A stretch of DNA of 64,000 nucleotides from Microbacterium testaceum. Lineage in GTDB: Bacteria > Actinomycetota > Actinomycetes > Actinomycetales > Microbacteriaceae. The notes beneath the pieces were generated by a model, which did no database searches, was not told the origin of the DNA, and saw only the letters and a program-made list of their open reading frames with translations. Numbering within the stretch: position 1 is the first letter of the stretch; each line of letters begins with the position of its first letter. The DNA lies in NCBI RefSeq assembly GCF_001476285.1, contig NZ_LDRU01000003.1, forward strand, positions 57,726 through 121,725, read 5' to 3'. Both the position numbers and the translations under genes were made by a program. Of the stretch, positions 35,157 through 45,669 are shown piece by piece.

Positions 35157-36319
35157 CACGACGACACCGGTCCGAGCCACGCCGTCGCGGCAGCGGAGTG
35201 CGCGGATTCGGGGTCGGAGGGGTGGAACATCCCGGCGAGCACGTCACGGTAGAGCCGGCTCAGCTCGCTGTGCGCCGAGTACGACGACCCGCCGCCCACG
35301 AGGATCGCGTCGTCGACGACCGACTTGGCCATCGTGACGGCACGATGCTTCACGCCGGCGAGAAGCGAGAACCAGCGGGCCCCGTGGTCGACGCGGGTGT
35401 CGACGTCGGTGCTCAGGCCGGCCAGTTGCGGGGGCAGAGCGTCATAGGCGATCGCCATGTCGGCGATCCGCCAGCGGATGTCGGGGTCGTTCGCGTACGT
35501 CGTGCCGCTTTTCTTCGACCGCCGCGCGTGCGCGGTCTGGACGGCGAGGTCGAGGGCCCGACGGGCGACGCCGGTGTAGACCGAGGCGAGGAGGATCTCG
35601 AACACCGCGAAGATCCCGAACACGAGCGGGTCGGGCTGAGGCCCGGGCGCGAGTCGGCGCACGACGCGCTCGGCGGGGGCGGTCGCTCCGTGGAGTTCGG
35701 TGGTGCGGCTCTGCGTGCCCCGCATGCCCAGGGTGTCCCAGTCGTCGCGCGTCACGACCGCGTCGGTCCGGTCGAGGAAGGCGAACACCATTCGCGGCGC
35801 ATCGGGCGAGGTGGTGTCGAGCCCGTGCACACCGAGGTGGTCCCAGACCGGGGCCAGCGAGGTGAAGATCTTCGTGCCGGTAAACGAATAGCCGCCGTCT
35901 GCCCCGGGACGCGCCTCGGTGTCGCTGCCGAAGAGCACGAGGTCGTTGCCCGCCTCGCTGATACCGAAGGCGAAGACCTCGCCCGCCGCCGCGCCGCGCT
36001 GGACGAACGCGAGGTCGTCGATCCCGCGGTCCTGGAGAACCTTCGCCACGCCCGTCCAGACCAGGTGCATGTTGATCGCGAGGGCCGTCGCCGGCGCGGC
36101 GCCCGCGAGGCGCTGCTGCAGGATCGATGCCTCGGCCAGGGTGAGGCCCGCACCCCCGCGGTCGGTGGGGACCAGGATGCCGAGATAGCCCGCCGCCCGC
36201 AGCTCATCGAGGTCGTCCTGCGGGAACGTATTGTCGCGGTCGTGCGCCACGGCCCGTTCGCGGATGCGCGCGAGCAGGTCGTCGGGCAGGAACCGAGCGG
36301 GATCGAACGGGGTGGTCAT
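35156..36319 (-). CDS. Acyl-CoA dehydrogenase family protein
   Basis: The 387-residue flavoprotein has the acyl-CoA dehydrogenase layout: N-terminal helices (LRAAGYLGILVPTDRGGAGL), FAFGISEAGND at the FAD-contacting strand, a beta domain (YSFTGTKIFTSLAPV, DTLGMRGTQSRTTELHG) and the C-terminal four-helix domain (ILLASVYTGVARRALDLAV). The substrate is not readable. ATG 36319 lies 7 nt after a CAGAAT box on the coding strand; an ATG three codons earlier is also possible. It shares a mirrored start region with the divergent gene. Confidence 0.85.
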   Translation of the reverse strand: MTTPFDPARFLPDDLLARIRERAVAHDRDNTFPQDDLDELRAAGYLGILVPTDRGGAGLTLAEASILQQRLAGAAPATALAINMHLVWTGVAKVLQDRGIDDLAFVQRGAAAGEVFAFGISEAGNDLVLFGSDTEARPGADGGYSFTGTKIFTSLAPVWDHLGVHGLDTTSPDAPRMVFAFLDRTDAVVTRDDWDTLGMRGTQSRTTELHGATAPAERVVRRLAPGPQPDPLVFGIFAVFEILLASVYTGVARRALDLAVQTAHARRSKKSGTTYANDPDIRWRIADMAIAYDALPPQLAGLSTDVDTRVDHGARWFSLLAGVKHRAVTMAKSVVDDAILVGGGSSYSAHSELSRLYRDVLAGMFHPSDPESAHSAAATAWLGPVSS

Positions 36320-36401
36320 GGCATCCATTCTGTCGTCGTCGGTGAGCGGCGGGGCGTCCCGGCCCGAGAGTCTTCATGGCCCCGCAGAATGGATGCCATG
36401 A
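36316..36401. promoter_or_regulatory. 17-bp inverted repeat carrying both divergent start regions
   Basis: TCATGGCATCCATTCTG (36316-36332) and CAGAATGGATGCCATGA (36385-36401) are perfect inverted copies 52 bp apart. Each arm holds a CAGAAT -10-like box and, 7 nt later, the ATG of the gene reading outward, so the divergent genes have identical start regions. Confidence 0.75.
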
Positions 36402-36802
36402 TCTCGACCGAGATGGCCCTCGCCCTGCGCGAAGCGGGGCTGGTGTGGCATCCGCGATCCGGCGACCGTTTCCAGCTCGACGAGCCCGAGTTCGAGGCGG
36501 ACGTCTTCACCGTGAGCGAGATGACGGTCGAGCCTCGGGACTATCCGACAGGGCGCATCCTCGCGTTCAACGGCACGACCGAGTGGGCGCTGGACTCGGT
36601 GGCCACCGAGGACGCGCTCTGGCTGCCGTCGGAGTCGCAGCTGCGCGAGATGCTGCGCAGCGCCTTCCGCTCGCTGCGTCGCCTGTCGGACACGTACGAG
36701 GTCGAGATCTCAGTCGGCGGGGCGAGCGTGGTGTTCGACCACCCCGAACCCGCGGACGCGTACGCGCTCGCCGTGCTGGAGTTGTTGCGCCGGATCCAGT
36801 GA
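36398..36802 (+). CDS. Conserved actinobacterial protein of unknown function
   Basis: The 134-residue protein begins MISTEMALALREAGLVWHPR and contains GDRFQLDEPEFEADVFTVSE, FNGTTEWALDSVATEDALWL, a basic helix (LREMLRSAFRSLRRL) and a C-terminal strand-helix unit. Relatives of this size are widespread in actinobacteria and I recall some carrying a pilus-assembly label, for which nothing here gives support. ATG 36398 is 7 nt after CAGAAT and implies a leaderless message; ATG 36389 would add MDA. Confidence 0.75.
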   Translation: MISTEMALALREAGLVWHPRSGDRFQLDEPEFEADVFTVSEMTVEPRDYPTGRILAFNGTTEWALDSVATEDALWLPSESQLREMLRSAFRSLRRLSDTYEVEISVGGASVVFDHPEPADAYALAVLELLRRIQ

Positions 36803-36867
36803 GGTTCGGTGCCGGGCGTGTGCTGGGCTCTTTCCGGGTGCCGGGCTGCCGGTTCCGGGCTGCGGGC

Positions 36868-38073
36868 TCAGGTGATCGTCTCGACCGGTTCGGTGTCGGG
36901 GATCGGCGTCGAGTCGCGGTGACGCAGGTCGGGGAAGCCCTTGACGAAGACAGCGGCCACGGCGAAGCCGGCGAGGGCGAAAGCCGCCGCGGCGATGTAC
37001 GCGCCCTGCGGGCCGATGCCGTCGACGAGGAAACCTGCGACGGCGGAGCCCGCGGCGGCACCGATGAGCTGGCCGGTGCTGATCCACCCGTAGGCCTCGG
37101 CGGTCTCGCTGAATCGGACGCTCGCCGAGGTCATCGCGAACATCACGGCGAGAGCGGGGGCGATGCCCGCGCCCGCGACGAGGAGGGTGGCGCCGAGCCA
37201 CCACGCGTTCAAGGACACGATGGTGAGCGAGAGTCCCAGGGCGACGATCGCCAGGCGGCGCGCCATGGCCCACGGGCCGATCGGGATGTGACCGAACGAC
37301 AGGCCGCCGGCAAGGCTGCCCACGGCGAACACGGCGAGGATGAGACCCGCCTCGAGGCCGCCGTGGTCGAAGGTCGCCACGACTCCGGCCTCGACCGCGG
37401 CGCATGCTCCGATGAGCAGGAAACCGGTGGCCGTGGCGAGGAGGACGGGAGGCTTGCCGAGTACGCGGCCCAGCGCGCGACGGCTGCGCGGGATGCGCAC
37501 CCGCCCGACCTCGGGGCTCAGGATGAACCAGGCGCCACCGCCGAGAAGGATGACGACGACGAGCAGCAGGCCCGGCACCGTGCCGGCCTGGGTGGCGACG
37601 AGGGTGATCAGCACCGGGGCGAGGACCCAGATGATCTCTTGCAGCGACGCGTCGAGCGAGAACAGCGGGGTGAGCTGCTTCGAGTTGACCATCTTGGGGT
37701 AGATGGTGCGCACCGCGGATTGGATCGGCGGGGTCGAGAGGCCCGCGATCAGCCCCAGGGTCATGTAGAGGGGGAGGGGCATCTCGATGAGCGCGAGGGT
37801 CGCGATCGCGGCGGCGCACACCAGGAGCGTGACGGTCAGCACGCGGCGCATTCCCCAGATGCCCATCCAGCGGCTCGTGATCGGGCCCGAGATGGCCTGA
37901 CCGACGCTCGTCGCCGCGAGCACGAGACCCGCCGCTCCGTAGGAGCCGGTGACGTGCTCGATGTGCAGCAGCACGGCGAGGCTGGTCATGCCGTTGGGGA
38001 AGCGCGCGGTCAGCTGGGCGGCGATGATACGCCCAACGCCCGGGGTTCGGAGGAGTTCGCGGTAGCCGGCCAC
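36868..38073 (-). CDS. Major facilitator superfamily transporter
   Basis: The 401-residue protein has about twelve membrane helices with a central basic loop (RVRIPRSRRALGRVL) dividing two six-helix bundles, and MFS-type loops such as SRWMGIWGMRRVL after helix 2. It is of drug-exporter or sugar-efflux type; the substrate is unknown. The GTG start at 38073 follows TAGCGT by 6 nt with no ribosome-binding site. Confidence 0.85.
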   Translation of the reverse strand: MAGYRELLRTPGVGRIIAAQLTARFPNGMTSLAVLLHIEHVTGSYGAAGLVLAATSVGQAISGPITSRWMGIWGMRRVLTVTLLVCAAAIATLALIEMPLPLYMTLGLIAGLSTPPIQSAVRTIYPKMVNSKQLTPLFSLDASLQEIIWVLAPVLITLVATQAGTVPGLLLVVVILLGGGAWFILSPEVGRVRIPRSRRALGRVLGKPPVLLATATGFLLIGACAAVEAGVVATFDHGGLEAGLILAVFAVGSLAGGLSFGHIPIGPWAMARRLAIVALGLSLTIVSLNAWWLGATLLVAGAGIAPALAVMFAMTSASVRFSETAEAYGWISTGQLIGAAAGSAVAGFLVDGIGPQGAYIAAAAFALAGFAVAAVFVKGFPDLRHRDSTPIPDTEPVETIT

Positions 38074-38458
38074 GGGACAACGCTATCTCCCCCCTCCGAC
38101 ATCGACGGGTGGTCGGCGAGGAGGCCGTGGCGCGACACGCCGCGACACGCCGGAGGTCGAAATCCACCCCCTGTGCAATGTCGGAACCCCCCTCTAGCGT
38201 GCGAGCTGTGGATGGATGCCGGAAGGTCCGGCGAGATCCGCGGAACGGCGGGCATCGCGTGGCGTCGAAGAGGGGCGCGACCTGTGGATGAAATCGTGGA
38301 CAACCTGTGTTGTATATGGGGAGAGCGGTGGAAAATCACACTCGTGTAACTACTACCCCTTGTGGTTCCACCTGATGTCCGTCCCCATATGTAGTATTGA
38401 GGTCCCGGCGGGCCCCGCTCGCTCGGAAGATGAGTTTCAAGGGGAGAAAGAGAACAGA
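38074..38458. other. 385-bp intergenic region upstream of nrdH
   Basis: No gene is seen here. The left part holds the leaderless promoter of the MFS gene and a tandem pair of GCGACACGCC words (38132-38151), half of the palindromic repeat found at 23.3, 45.6 and 46.6 kb. The right part (38300-38400) is AT-rich for this genome and holds the likely nrd promoter and NrdR boxes. AAGGGGAGAAAG near 38440 is a ribosome-binding region for nrdH. Confidence 0.6.
38350..38398 (+). promoter_or_regulatory. Candidate NrdR box pair and nrd promoter
   Basis: CTACTACCCCTTGTGG (38350-38365) and CCCCATATGTAGTATT (38383-38398) each match about 10-11 of 16 positions of the NrdR box. Their starts are 33 bp apart, about three helical turns, as is usual for NrdR pairs. 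TAGTAT within the second box could be the -10 element. The boxes are degenerate, so this is a position-supported prediction. Confidence 0.45.
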
Positions 38459-38692
38459 ATGGCGATCACGGTCTACACCAAGCCGTCGTGCGTTCAGTGC
38501 ACGGCCACCTACCGCGCGCTCGACTCGAAGGGCATCGAGTACGACGTGCTCGACCTGTCGGAGGACCCCGCAGCCCTCGAGCAGGTCAAGTCGCTCGGCT
38601 ACCTGCAGGCCCCCGTCGTCATCACGGACGAGGACCACTGGTCGGGCTTCCGTCCCGACAAGATCGACGAGCTCGCGTCGCGCCTGGCGTGA
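38459..38692 (+). CDS. nrdH: NrdH glutaredoxin-like redox protein
   Basis: The 77-residue protein is [20 protein letters not shown] with the CVQC redox pair, then the [19 protein letters not shown] segment that docks to thioredoxin reductase. It supplies electrons to the class Ib ribonucleotide reductase. First gene of nrdHIEF; ATG 38459 follows GGGGAGAAAG. Confidence 0.95.
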   Translation: MAITVYTKPSCVQCTATYRALDSKGIEYDVLDLSEDPAALEQVKSLGYLQAPVVITDEDHWSGFRPDKIDELASRLA

Positions 38693-38720
38693 CACCGCGA
38701 CAGGCTCACCGACCCCCGTC

Positions 38721-39161
38721 ATGAGCGCTGTCCTGTCGGCGACCACGGCTCCGCTGCTCGTCTACTTCTCGAGCGTGTCGGGAAACACCGCGCGTTTCAT
38801 CGAGAAGCTGGGCATGCGGGCCCTGCGCATCCCCCTTCGGCCGACCGATTCGCCCCTCGTCATCGACGAACCCTTCGTGCTGGTCACCCCCACTTACGGT
38901 GGGGGTGCCGGCCGAGGCGTCGAGAAGGGCGCGGTCCCCAAGCAGGTCATCCGCTTCCTCAATGAGGAGCAGAACCGACGACACATCCGCGGAGTCATTT
39001 CCGCGGGTAACACGAACTTCGGCGAGGCGTTCTGCCTCGCCGGCGACATCATCAGCCGCAAGTGCCACGTGCCGCACCTGTATCGGCTGGAAGTATTCGG
39101 CACGCCCGACGACGTCGAGCGCGTCACCGAAGGATTGGAACGATGGTGGAAGTTGAGCTGA
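38721..39161 (+). CDS. nrdI: NrdI flavodoxin-like protein
   Basis: The 146-residue protein has the FMN phosphate loop [17 protein letters not shown] and the TPTYGGG and [14 protein letters not shown] flavin loops of NrdI. It provides the oxidant that assembles the dimanganese-tyrosyl radical cofactor in NrdF. The gene overlaps nrdE by 19 bp. Confidence 0.94.
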   Translation: MSAVLSATTAPLLVYFSSVSGNTARFIEKLGMRALRIPLRPTDSPLVIDEPFVLVTPTYGGGAGRGVEKGAVPKQVIRFLNEEQNRRHIRGVISAGNTNFGEAFCLAGDIISRKCHVPHLYRLEVFGTPDDVERVTEGLERWWKLS

Positions 39162-41299
39162 CCGACGTGGACTTCAAGACCGAGGCGCGCTTCGAGGGCC
39201 TGGATTACCACGCCCTGAACGCGATGCTGAACCTGTACGACGCCGACGGCAAGATCCAGTTCGACGCCGACAAGCGCGCTGCGCGGGAGTACTTCCTGCA
39301 GCACGTCAACCAGAACACGGTGTTCTTCCACTCGCTCAAGGAGCGCCTCGACTACCTCGTCGAGAAGGAGTACTACGAGCCCACCGTGCTCGCGAAGTAC
39401 TCGATGGAGTTCATCCAGGAGCTGAACGACCGCGCCTACGGGGCGAAGTTCCGTTTCGAGACCTTCCTCGGCGCGTTCAAGTACTACACCAGCTACACGC
39501 TCAAGACCTTCGACGGAAAGCGTTACCTCGAGCGCTTCGAGGACCGCGTCGTCATGACGGCCCTCGCCCTGGCAGACGGCGACCAGCGCCTCGCGGTGCA
39601 GCTCGTCGACGAGATCATCTCGGGCCGCTTCCAGCCGGCCACCCCGACGTTCCTCAACGCCGGCAAGGCGCAGCGCGGCGAGCTCGTGTCGTGCTTCCTC
39701 CTGCGCATCGAAGACAACATGGAGTCGATCGCGCGCGGCATCAACTCGGCGCTGCAGCTGTCGAAGCGCGGCGGCGGCGTCGCCCTGCTCCTGTCGAACA
39801 TCCGCGAGTCGGGTGCCCCGATCAAGCAGATCGAGAACCAGTCCTCGGGCATCATCCCCGTGATGAAGCTCCTCGAAGACAGCTTCAGCTACGCCAACCA
39901 GCTCGGAGCCCGTCAGGGTGCCGGCGCGGTGTACCTCAACGCGCATCACCCCGACATCCTGCGCTTCCTCGACACCAAGCGCGAGAACGCCGACGAGAAG
40001 ATCCGCATCAAGACGCTGTCGCTGGGCGTCGTCATCCCCGACATCACGTTCGAGCTCGCCAAGAACGGCGAGGACATGTACCTCTTCTCGCCCTACGACG
40101 TCGAGCGCGTCTACGGCAAGCCGTTCGGCGACATCTCGGTCACCGAGAAGTACCGCGAGATGGTCGACGATCCGCGCATCAAGAAGACGAAGATCAACGC
40201 GCGTGAGTTCTTCCAGACCCTCGCCGAGATCCAGTTCGAGTCGGGCTACCCGTACATCATGTTCGAGGACACGGTGAACAAGGCCAACCCGATCGCCGGT
40301 CGTATCAACATGTCGAACCTGTGCTCGGAGATCCTCCAGGTCAACACGCCGACCACGTACAACGAGGACCTCTCGTACGACACCATCGGCAAGGACATCT
40401 CCTGCAACCTCGGTTCGATGAACATCGCTCTCGCGATGGACGGCGGCGACCTGGGCCTCACGGTCGAGACCGCGATCCGCGCCCTCACCGCCGTCAGCGT
40501 GCAGAGCCACATCGCGTCGGTGCGTTCGATCGAAGACGGCAACGACCGCTCGCACGCCATCGGTCTCGGCCAGATGAACCTGCACGGCTACCTTGCTCGG
40601 GAGCACGTCTACTACGGCTCCGAAGAGGGCATCGACTTCACGAACATCTACTTCTACACGGTGCTGTTCCACGCGCTGCGGGCGTCGAACCGCCTGGCGA
40701 TCGAGCGCGGCACGGCTTTCGACGGCTTCGAGAACTCCACCTACGCGTCGGGCGAGTTCTTCGACAAGTACACCGAGCAGGTGTGGGCTCCGCAGACCGA
40801 GAAGACGAAGGAGCTGTTCGCCGGCATCCAGATCCCCACGCAGGACGACTGGCGCGAGCTGAAGGCCTCGGTGCAGGCCCACGGCATCTACAACCAGAAC
40901 CTGCAGGCGGTGCCCCCGACCGGTTCGATCTCGTACATCAACAACTCGACGAGCTCGATCCACCCGATCGCGTCGAAGATCGAGATCCGCAAGGAAGGCA
41001 AGCTCGGCCGCGTCTACTACCCGGCGCCGTTCATGACGAACGACAACCTGGACTACTACCAGGACGCCTACGAGATCGGCTACGAGAAGGTCATCGACAC
41101 GTACGCCGCCGCCACGCAGCACGTCGACCAGGGCCTCTCGCTCACGCTGTTCTTCAAGGACACCGTCACCACGCGCGACATCAACAAGGCGCAGATCTAC
41201 GCGTGGAAGAAGGGCATCAAGACCATCTACTACATCCGCCTGCGTCAGCTGGCGCTCGAGGGCACCGACATGACCGAGTGCGTCTCGTGCATGCTCTGA
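39143..41299 (+). CDS. nrdE: Class Ib ribonucleoside-diphosphate reductase, alpha subunit
   Basis: The 718-residue catalytic subunit reduces ribonucleoside diphosphates. It shows ELVSCFLL (active-site Cys), NMSNLCSEI with the thiyl-radical Cys and neighbouring Asn/Glu, [20 protein letters not shown], and the C-terminal redox pair CVSCML. The ATP-cone domain is absent, as is normal in class Ib. ATG 39143 lies inside nrdI with AAGGA upstream. Confidence 0.97.
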   Translation: MVEVELTDVDFKTEARFEGLDYHALNAMLNLYDADGKIQFDADKRAAREYFLQHVNQNTVFFHSLKERLDYLVEKEYYEPTVLAKYSMEFIQELNDRAYGAKFRFETFLGAFKYYTSYTLKTFDGKRYLERFEDRVVMTALALADGDQRLAVQLVDEIISGRFQPATPTFLNAGKAQRGELVSCFLLRIEDNMESIARGINSALQLSKRGGGVALLLSNIRESGAPIKQIENQSSGIIPVMKLLEDSFSYANQLGARQGAGAVYLNAHHPDILRFLDTKRENADEKIRIKTLSLGVVIPDITFELAKNGEDMYLFSPYDVERVYGKPFGDISVTEKYREMVDDPRIKKTKINAREFFQTLAEIQFESGYPYIMFEDTVNKANPIAGRINMSNLCSEILQVNTPTTYNEDLSYDTIGKDISCNLGSMNIALAMDGGDLGLTVETAIRALTAVSVQSHIASVRSIEDGNDRSHAIGLGQMNLHGYLAREHVYYGSEEGIDFTNIYFYTVLFHALRASNRLAIERGTAFDGFENSTYASGEFFDKYTEQVWAPQTEKTKELFAGIQIPTQDDWRELKASVQAHGIYNQNLQAVPPTGSISYINNSTSSIHPIASKIEIRKEGKLGRVYYPAPFMTNDNLDYYQDAYEIGYEKVIDTYAAATQHVDQGLSLTLFFKDTVTTRDINKAQIYAWKKGIKTIYYIRLRQLALEGTDMTECVSCML

Positions 41300-41321
41300 G
41301 CCACTGACCATTCACCGATAG

Positions 41322-42311
<990 letters not shown>

Positions 42312-42328
42312 GTCCCACGGTATGACGG

Positions 42329-42358
42329 GGGCCCGGCGCGAGGAATCGCGTCGGGCCC
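42329..42358 (+). terminator. Terminator of the nrd operon
   Basis: GGGCCCGGCGCG (42329-42340) pairs with CGCGTCGGGCCC (42347-42358) with one mismatch and loop AGGAAT, 17 bp after the nrdF stop. GC-rich without a T-run. Confidence 0.7.
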
Positions 42359-42437
42359 TCCGTGCGTCATCGCGGCGCCAGGGCCGCGCGCCCCGGGCGT
42401 CACCGAACGGGGGCTCCCGGCATCCGGTATCTCGCGG

Positions 42438-43100
42438 TCAGCGGGCGTCGTCGAGCAGACCCGCGTCGTAGGCGAGGATCGCGAGCTGCACGCGGTTCTG
42501 CACGTTCAGCGCGGTGAACACGCTGCCCAGGTGCGCCTTCACGGTCGACGGCGAGCAGTGCAGCAGTTCGGCGATCTCGGCGTTGGTGTGGCCCGCGCCG
42601 ACCGCCCGCGCCACCTCTTTCTCACGCGGGGTGAGCACGGACAGGCGTGCCCGGGCGGTCTCGCGGCGGCTGCGGCGCTGACCCCCGGAGAAGCGATCGA
42701 CGAGGACACGCGCGTGTCGGGCCGAGAGCACGGCCCCGCCGCGGGCGGTCTCGCGAATGGCCTCGATGATCTCCAGGGGTGGGGTGTCCTTCACGAGGTA
42801 GCCGCTCGCACCGGCCTCCAGAACAGCGAGAACCTGCGCGTCGACGTCGAACGTGGTGAGGGCGAGGACCTGAGGGGGATCGGGAAGCGCCCGGAGGTGT
42901 GCGGTGGCGGTGCGCCCGTCCATCCCGCTCATGCGGAGGTCCATGAGGACGACGTCCGGCCGCAGAGACGTCGCCAGCGACACCCCCGCCGCGCCATCGG
43001 ACGCCTCGCCGACGAGCTCGATGTCGTCGGTGGACGCGAGCATGAACGTCAGGCCCGAGCGGACGAGAGAGTCGTCGTCGACAAGCAGAACCCGAATCAC
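42438..43100 (-). CDS. NarL/LuxR-family response regulator
   Basis: The 220-residue protein has a receiver domain (LLVDDDSLVRSG, phosphoacceptor Asp in VVLMDLRMSGMDG, LTTFD, YLVKDTP) and a C-terminal LuxR helix-turn-helix (LTPREKEVARAVGAGHTNAE, LLHCSPSTVKAHLGSVF). Its GTG start overlaps the sensor kinase stop (GTGA), so the two form one system. The target genes are unknown. Confidence 0.92.
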   Translation of the reverse strand: MIRVLLVDDDSLVRSGLTFMLASTDDIELVGEASDGAAGVSLATSLRPDVVLMDLRMSGMDGRTATAHLRALPDPPQVLALTTFDVDAQVLAVLEAGASGYLVKDTPPLEIIEAIRETARGGAVLSARHARVLVDRFSGGQRRSRRETARARLSVLTPREKEVARAVGAGHTNAEIAELLHCSPSTVKAHLGSVFTALNVQNRVQLAILAYDAGLLDDAR

Positions 43101-44314
43101 GCCTCTGCCCGCTTTCCCTCGCCGTCGGTCACGACCCAGGGTAGCCGCGCGGAAAGGACGAAGACCGACTTCTCGTCCCGAACGGTGAGCTCACCGCCGA
43201 CGATGCGCGCCCGTTCGCGCAGGCCGGGCACCCCTCGCCCGCTGGGCGCGGTCGCCGGGGAGAGCGAGGTCGTCTCGGTGGGATTACGGACCTCGACGAG
43301 CAATCCCCTCGTCGGATCGCCGTCCAGCGTCACCGAGACGGGAGCGCCCGGGGCGTGCTTGTGGGCGTTGGTGAGCCCCTCCTGCACGATGCGGTACGTG
43401 GCTCGCGTGATCGCGCGATCGAAGTCGCGATGCTGGATCGTCTCGGGGAGCCGGAGCTGGACGGTGGCTCCGCTCTGCACGCTCTCGTCGACGAGCCGAC
43501 GGATGCTCGACAGGTCGTTCGCGACCATCCCCGAGTCGAGAGGGTCGACGTCGGGGCTCTCGCCCGCGTCCAGGGAGCCGATGATCGAACGCAGGTCGTT
43601 CAGCGCGGCCCTTGCGCTCGTGCGGATGAGGCGTGCCTGGTGCGCCACCACCTCGGGTCCGGCGTCGGCATTCAGTTCGAGGCCGCCGGCCTGCATGGTG
43701 AGCAACGACAGCTTGTGGCCGAGGACGTCATGCGCCTCGCTGGCGATGCGGGCACGTTCGAGGAGAACAGCCTCCGCCGCGCGCGCGGTGCGTTCCGCTT
43801 CGGCGTGCGCGGCGCGAGCGCGCAGGCTGTCGAGCAGCTCGCGACGAGCGGCGATCGCGAGGCCGGCCACATACGGGATGCCGATGACGGCGACGACATT
43901 GAGGACCCAGCTCGCGAGCGGAGACCACTCGTCGGGGGCGAGCCCCTCCAGCGACACGAGCCGCTCGTCGCGGCCCGACACCACGGCCAGCAGACCGACG
44001 CACAGAGCCAGGATGAGGGGGTTCCAGCGGCTGTTGCGGCGGACCCCCAGATTGAACACGGCGGGCGCGAGGAAGATCTGCGTCGACGTCAGAGCCGCGA
44101 TCGCCGCGATACCGACGAGCAGGAACGGCCATCGCGCGCGCACCTGGGTCGCGGCGGCAAGGGCGACGGCCAGAGCCAGGAACAGGGCCAGCGGCCATCC
44201 GCGCAGACCCGAGGCGGTGACGACCGTCAGAGCGGTGATCACGGCCAGGTAGAGCGCGGATCCGATCCACGAGGTGTGCGCGAACATCGCGGCCGGAGCA
44301 CGTGTCATCCGCAT
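43097..44314 (-). CDS. Sensor histidine kinase (HisKA_3 type)
   Basis: The 405-residue kinase has an N-terminal region with about five membrane helices, a HisKA_3 dimerisation domain (RARIASEAHDVLGHKLSLLT, phospho-His in EAHDVLGH) and a HATPase domain (IVQEGLTNAHKHAPG, GRGVPGLRERARIVGGEL). There is no extracytoplasmic sensor domain, so it probably senses membrane stress. ATG 44314 is chosen after a G-rich tract; ATG 44308 is possible. Confidence 0.88.
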   Translation of the reverse strand: MRMTRAPAAMFAHTSWIGSALYLAVITALTVVTASGLRGWPLALFLALAVALAAATQVRARWPFLLVGIAAIAALTSTQIFLAPAVFNLGVRRNSRWNPLILALCVGLLAVVSGRDERLVSLEGLAPDEWSPLASWVLNVVAVIGIPYVAGLAIAARRELLDSLRARAAHAEAERTARAAEAVLLERARIASEAHDVLGHKLSLLTMQAGGLELNADAGPEVVAHQARLIRTSARAALNDLRSIIGSLDAGESPDVDPLDSGMVANDLSSIRRLVDESVQSGATVQLRLPETIQHRDFDRAITRATYRIVQEGLTNAHKHAPGAPVSVTLDGDPTRGLLVEVRNPTETTSLSPATAPSGRGVPGLRERARIVGGELTVRDEKSVFVLSARLPWVVTDGEGKRAEA

Positions 44315-44564
44315 CGCCCCCCTCGCCGAGGCATCGTCCACCCGCCTCGTCGGCGAGAGCCCCTCACTGTACCTTCCCGTTCCGACGCCCCCTCCGGACC
44401 TCACAGGCGCGGCGGCTCAGATCGGCCTTTCGGCCTACTCGATCGGCATCCGTCTCCGCCTTTGAGCCGGTGATCCCTCGGCGTTCAGCCGATGTGGGGC
44501 CGGTTCGGTTCTTGGGAAGGTCTGTGCATCGCATCCGCGACCCTCTCTTTCGTCAGGAGACACG

Positions 44565-44969
44565 ATGTCGGAAACCACGAACCCCTACGCCGATCTGACG
44601 CGGATCGACTACCCCCTGATCGAAGAGAACACGGCGATGCCCCCGCTGACTCGCGACGCCATCCGCAACGAGGCGCGCTCCGGTCTCGAGGAGATCCGCG
44701 ACTTCGTCACCACCGACGTCTTCGTCGCGAAGCTCGGGGAGCTGTACGACCTCGCGCCCGAGGATCGGGATCAGTTCGTCCGGGAGAACCTCCTCGATCC
44801 CGCGGCGCTCGCCGCCCGCGGCATCACGGTCCCCGCGGGCCTGAAGATCCAACGCTCGGTCTTCGGAGACGGTCGGCCCACGATCTTCTGCGTGACGAAG
44901 CTGATGTCGGATGGCATCCGGAAAGTGACGTACACGTTCGACAGCGGTTCGCTCCCCGCCCGGGTGTGA
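44565..44969 (+). CDS. Uncharacterised protein, first of a two-gene unit
   Basis: The 134-residue protein starts MSETTNPYADLTRIDYPLIE after AGGAGA and is rich in acidic helices (GLEEIRDFVTTDVFVAKLGE, LYDLAPEDRDQFVREN). It then has an ITVPAGLKIQRSVFGDGRPT segment and ends in predicted beta strands (IFCVTKLMSDGIRKVTYTFD). No membrane segment is seen. It is followed after one base by another unknown gene, so they probably act together. I recognise no family. Confidence 0.7.
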   Translation: MSETTNPYADLTRIDYPLIEENTAMPPLTRDAIRNEARSGLEEIRDFVTTDVFVAKLGELYDLAPEDRDQFVRENLLDPAALAARGITVPAGLKIQRSVFGDGRPTIFCVTKLMSDGIRKVTYTFDSGSLPARV

Positions 44970-44970
44970 C

Positions 44971-45408
44971 ATGGGAAGCTCCGTGGATACTCCGGTGGCG
45001 GTTCTTCGCGGGCGCTTCTGCGCCGCGACCGTCGACGAACTGCGCGACACCTCGGCGATGCGCCGATGGGCGGCGCTGGTGGATCAGCGCCTGCTGTTCC
45101 CTCACCGAGGGAGCATCGAGCTGACGGCGGATCACCTCGACCTCGGCGCGTGGCGGTGTCTGCACCCCGCCGACATCCGCGCGGTCTCGGTGAACTACGT
45201 CGCGGAGTTCTCGCGATTCGCCGCCGGGGGGACGCGGGGCGGATTCCCCTCTCTCGGCAACATCCGCAAACTCGGGGCCCCCTTGATCCTGGACCTCGCA
45301 TCGGACGAGCGCCTCGTGGTCCTCATCGACTACATGCTCTGGTCCGGCACGAACAAGGCCGCGTCATGGGAGCCCGCCATCCGCGAGTTCCTGGGGCGGT
45401 CCCACTGA
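44971..45408 (+). CDS. Uncharacterised protein with possible PH-like fold
   Basis: The 145-residue protein starts at ATG 44971, immediately after the upstream stop. The pattern of short strands ending in a helix (SIELTADHLDLGAWRCLHPA, ADIRAVSVNYV, GAPLILDLASDERLVVLIDY, then WEPAIREFLG) resembles bacterial PH-like domains, but this is a fold guess only. It lacks its own ribosome-binding site and is probably translated by coupling. Confidence 0.65.
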   Translation: MGSSVDTPVAVLRGRFCAATVDELRDTSAMRRWAALVDQRLLFPHRGSIELTADHLDLGAWRCLHPADIRAVSVNYVAEFSRFAAGGTRGGFPSLGNIRKLGAPLILDLASDERLVVLIDYMLWSGTNKAASWEPAIREFLGRSH

Positions 45409-45553
45409 CTTTCCATCCGCGCCGTATGTCGAGGGTATGCCGCGCGACGAGCTTCTCATCCTCGTAAGGCGGAGCTGATCCGCGGGGTGACGTCGAGCAG
45501 GGGCTGACGGGGCGCCCCGCAACCTCGGCCGGGGTCGGGTGGCGAGACGTCGT

Positions 45554-45619
45554 GCGGAGGTCGTGCGCGACACGCCGCGCGAGCGTCGCCGCGGGAGGCG
45601 TGTCGGTGACCGACTCCGC
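45554..45619. repeat. Palindromic intergenic repeat, copy 2 (66 bp)
   Basis: GCGGAGGTCG and CGACTCCGC form the outer arms; CGACACGCC (45568-45576) and GGCGTGTCG (45597-45605) form the inner arms. It lies 50 bp beyond the 3' end of the APH-type gene and is nearly identical, in the same orientation, to the copy upstream of that gene. Confidence 0.85.
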
Positions 45620-45669
45620 GCGACAGCGCGCGTCTCGCAGCTCGCGCCGTCGCCGTCCTCGCGCATGGC

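Noticed and set aside
36398..36802. Pilus-assembly (CpaE) annotation for the 134-residue protein
   Set aside because: No ATPase or receiver motif and no tad/pilus genes nearby; the label has no support in this sequence.
38894..41311. An 805-codon open frame antisense to nrdE
   Set aside because: It is the mirror frame of a certain gene in high-GC DNA; it has the low-complexity Arg/Val/Asp/Leu composition typical of such shadows and no domain.
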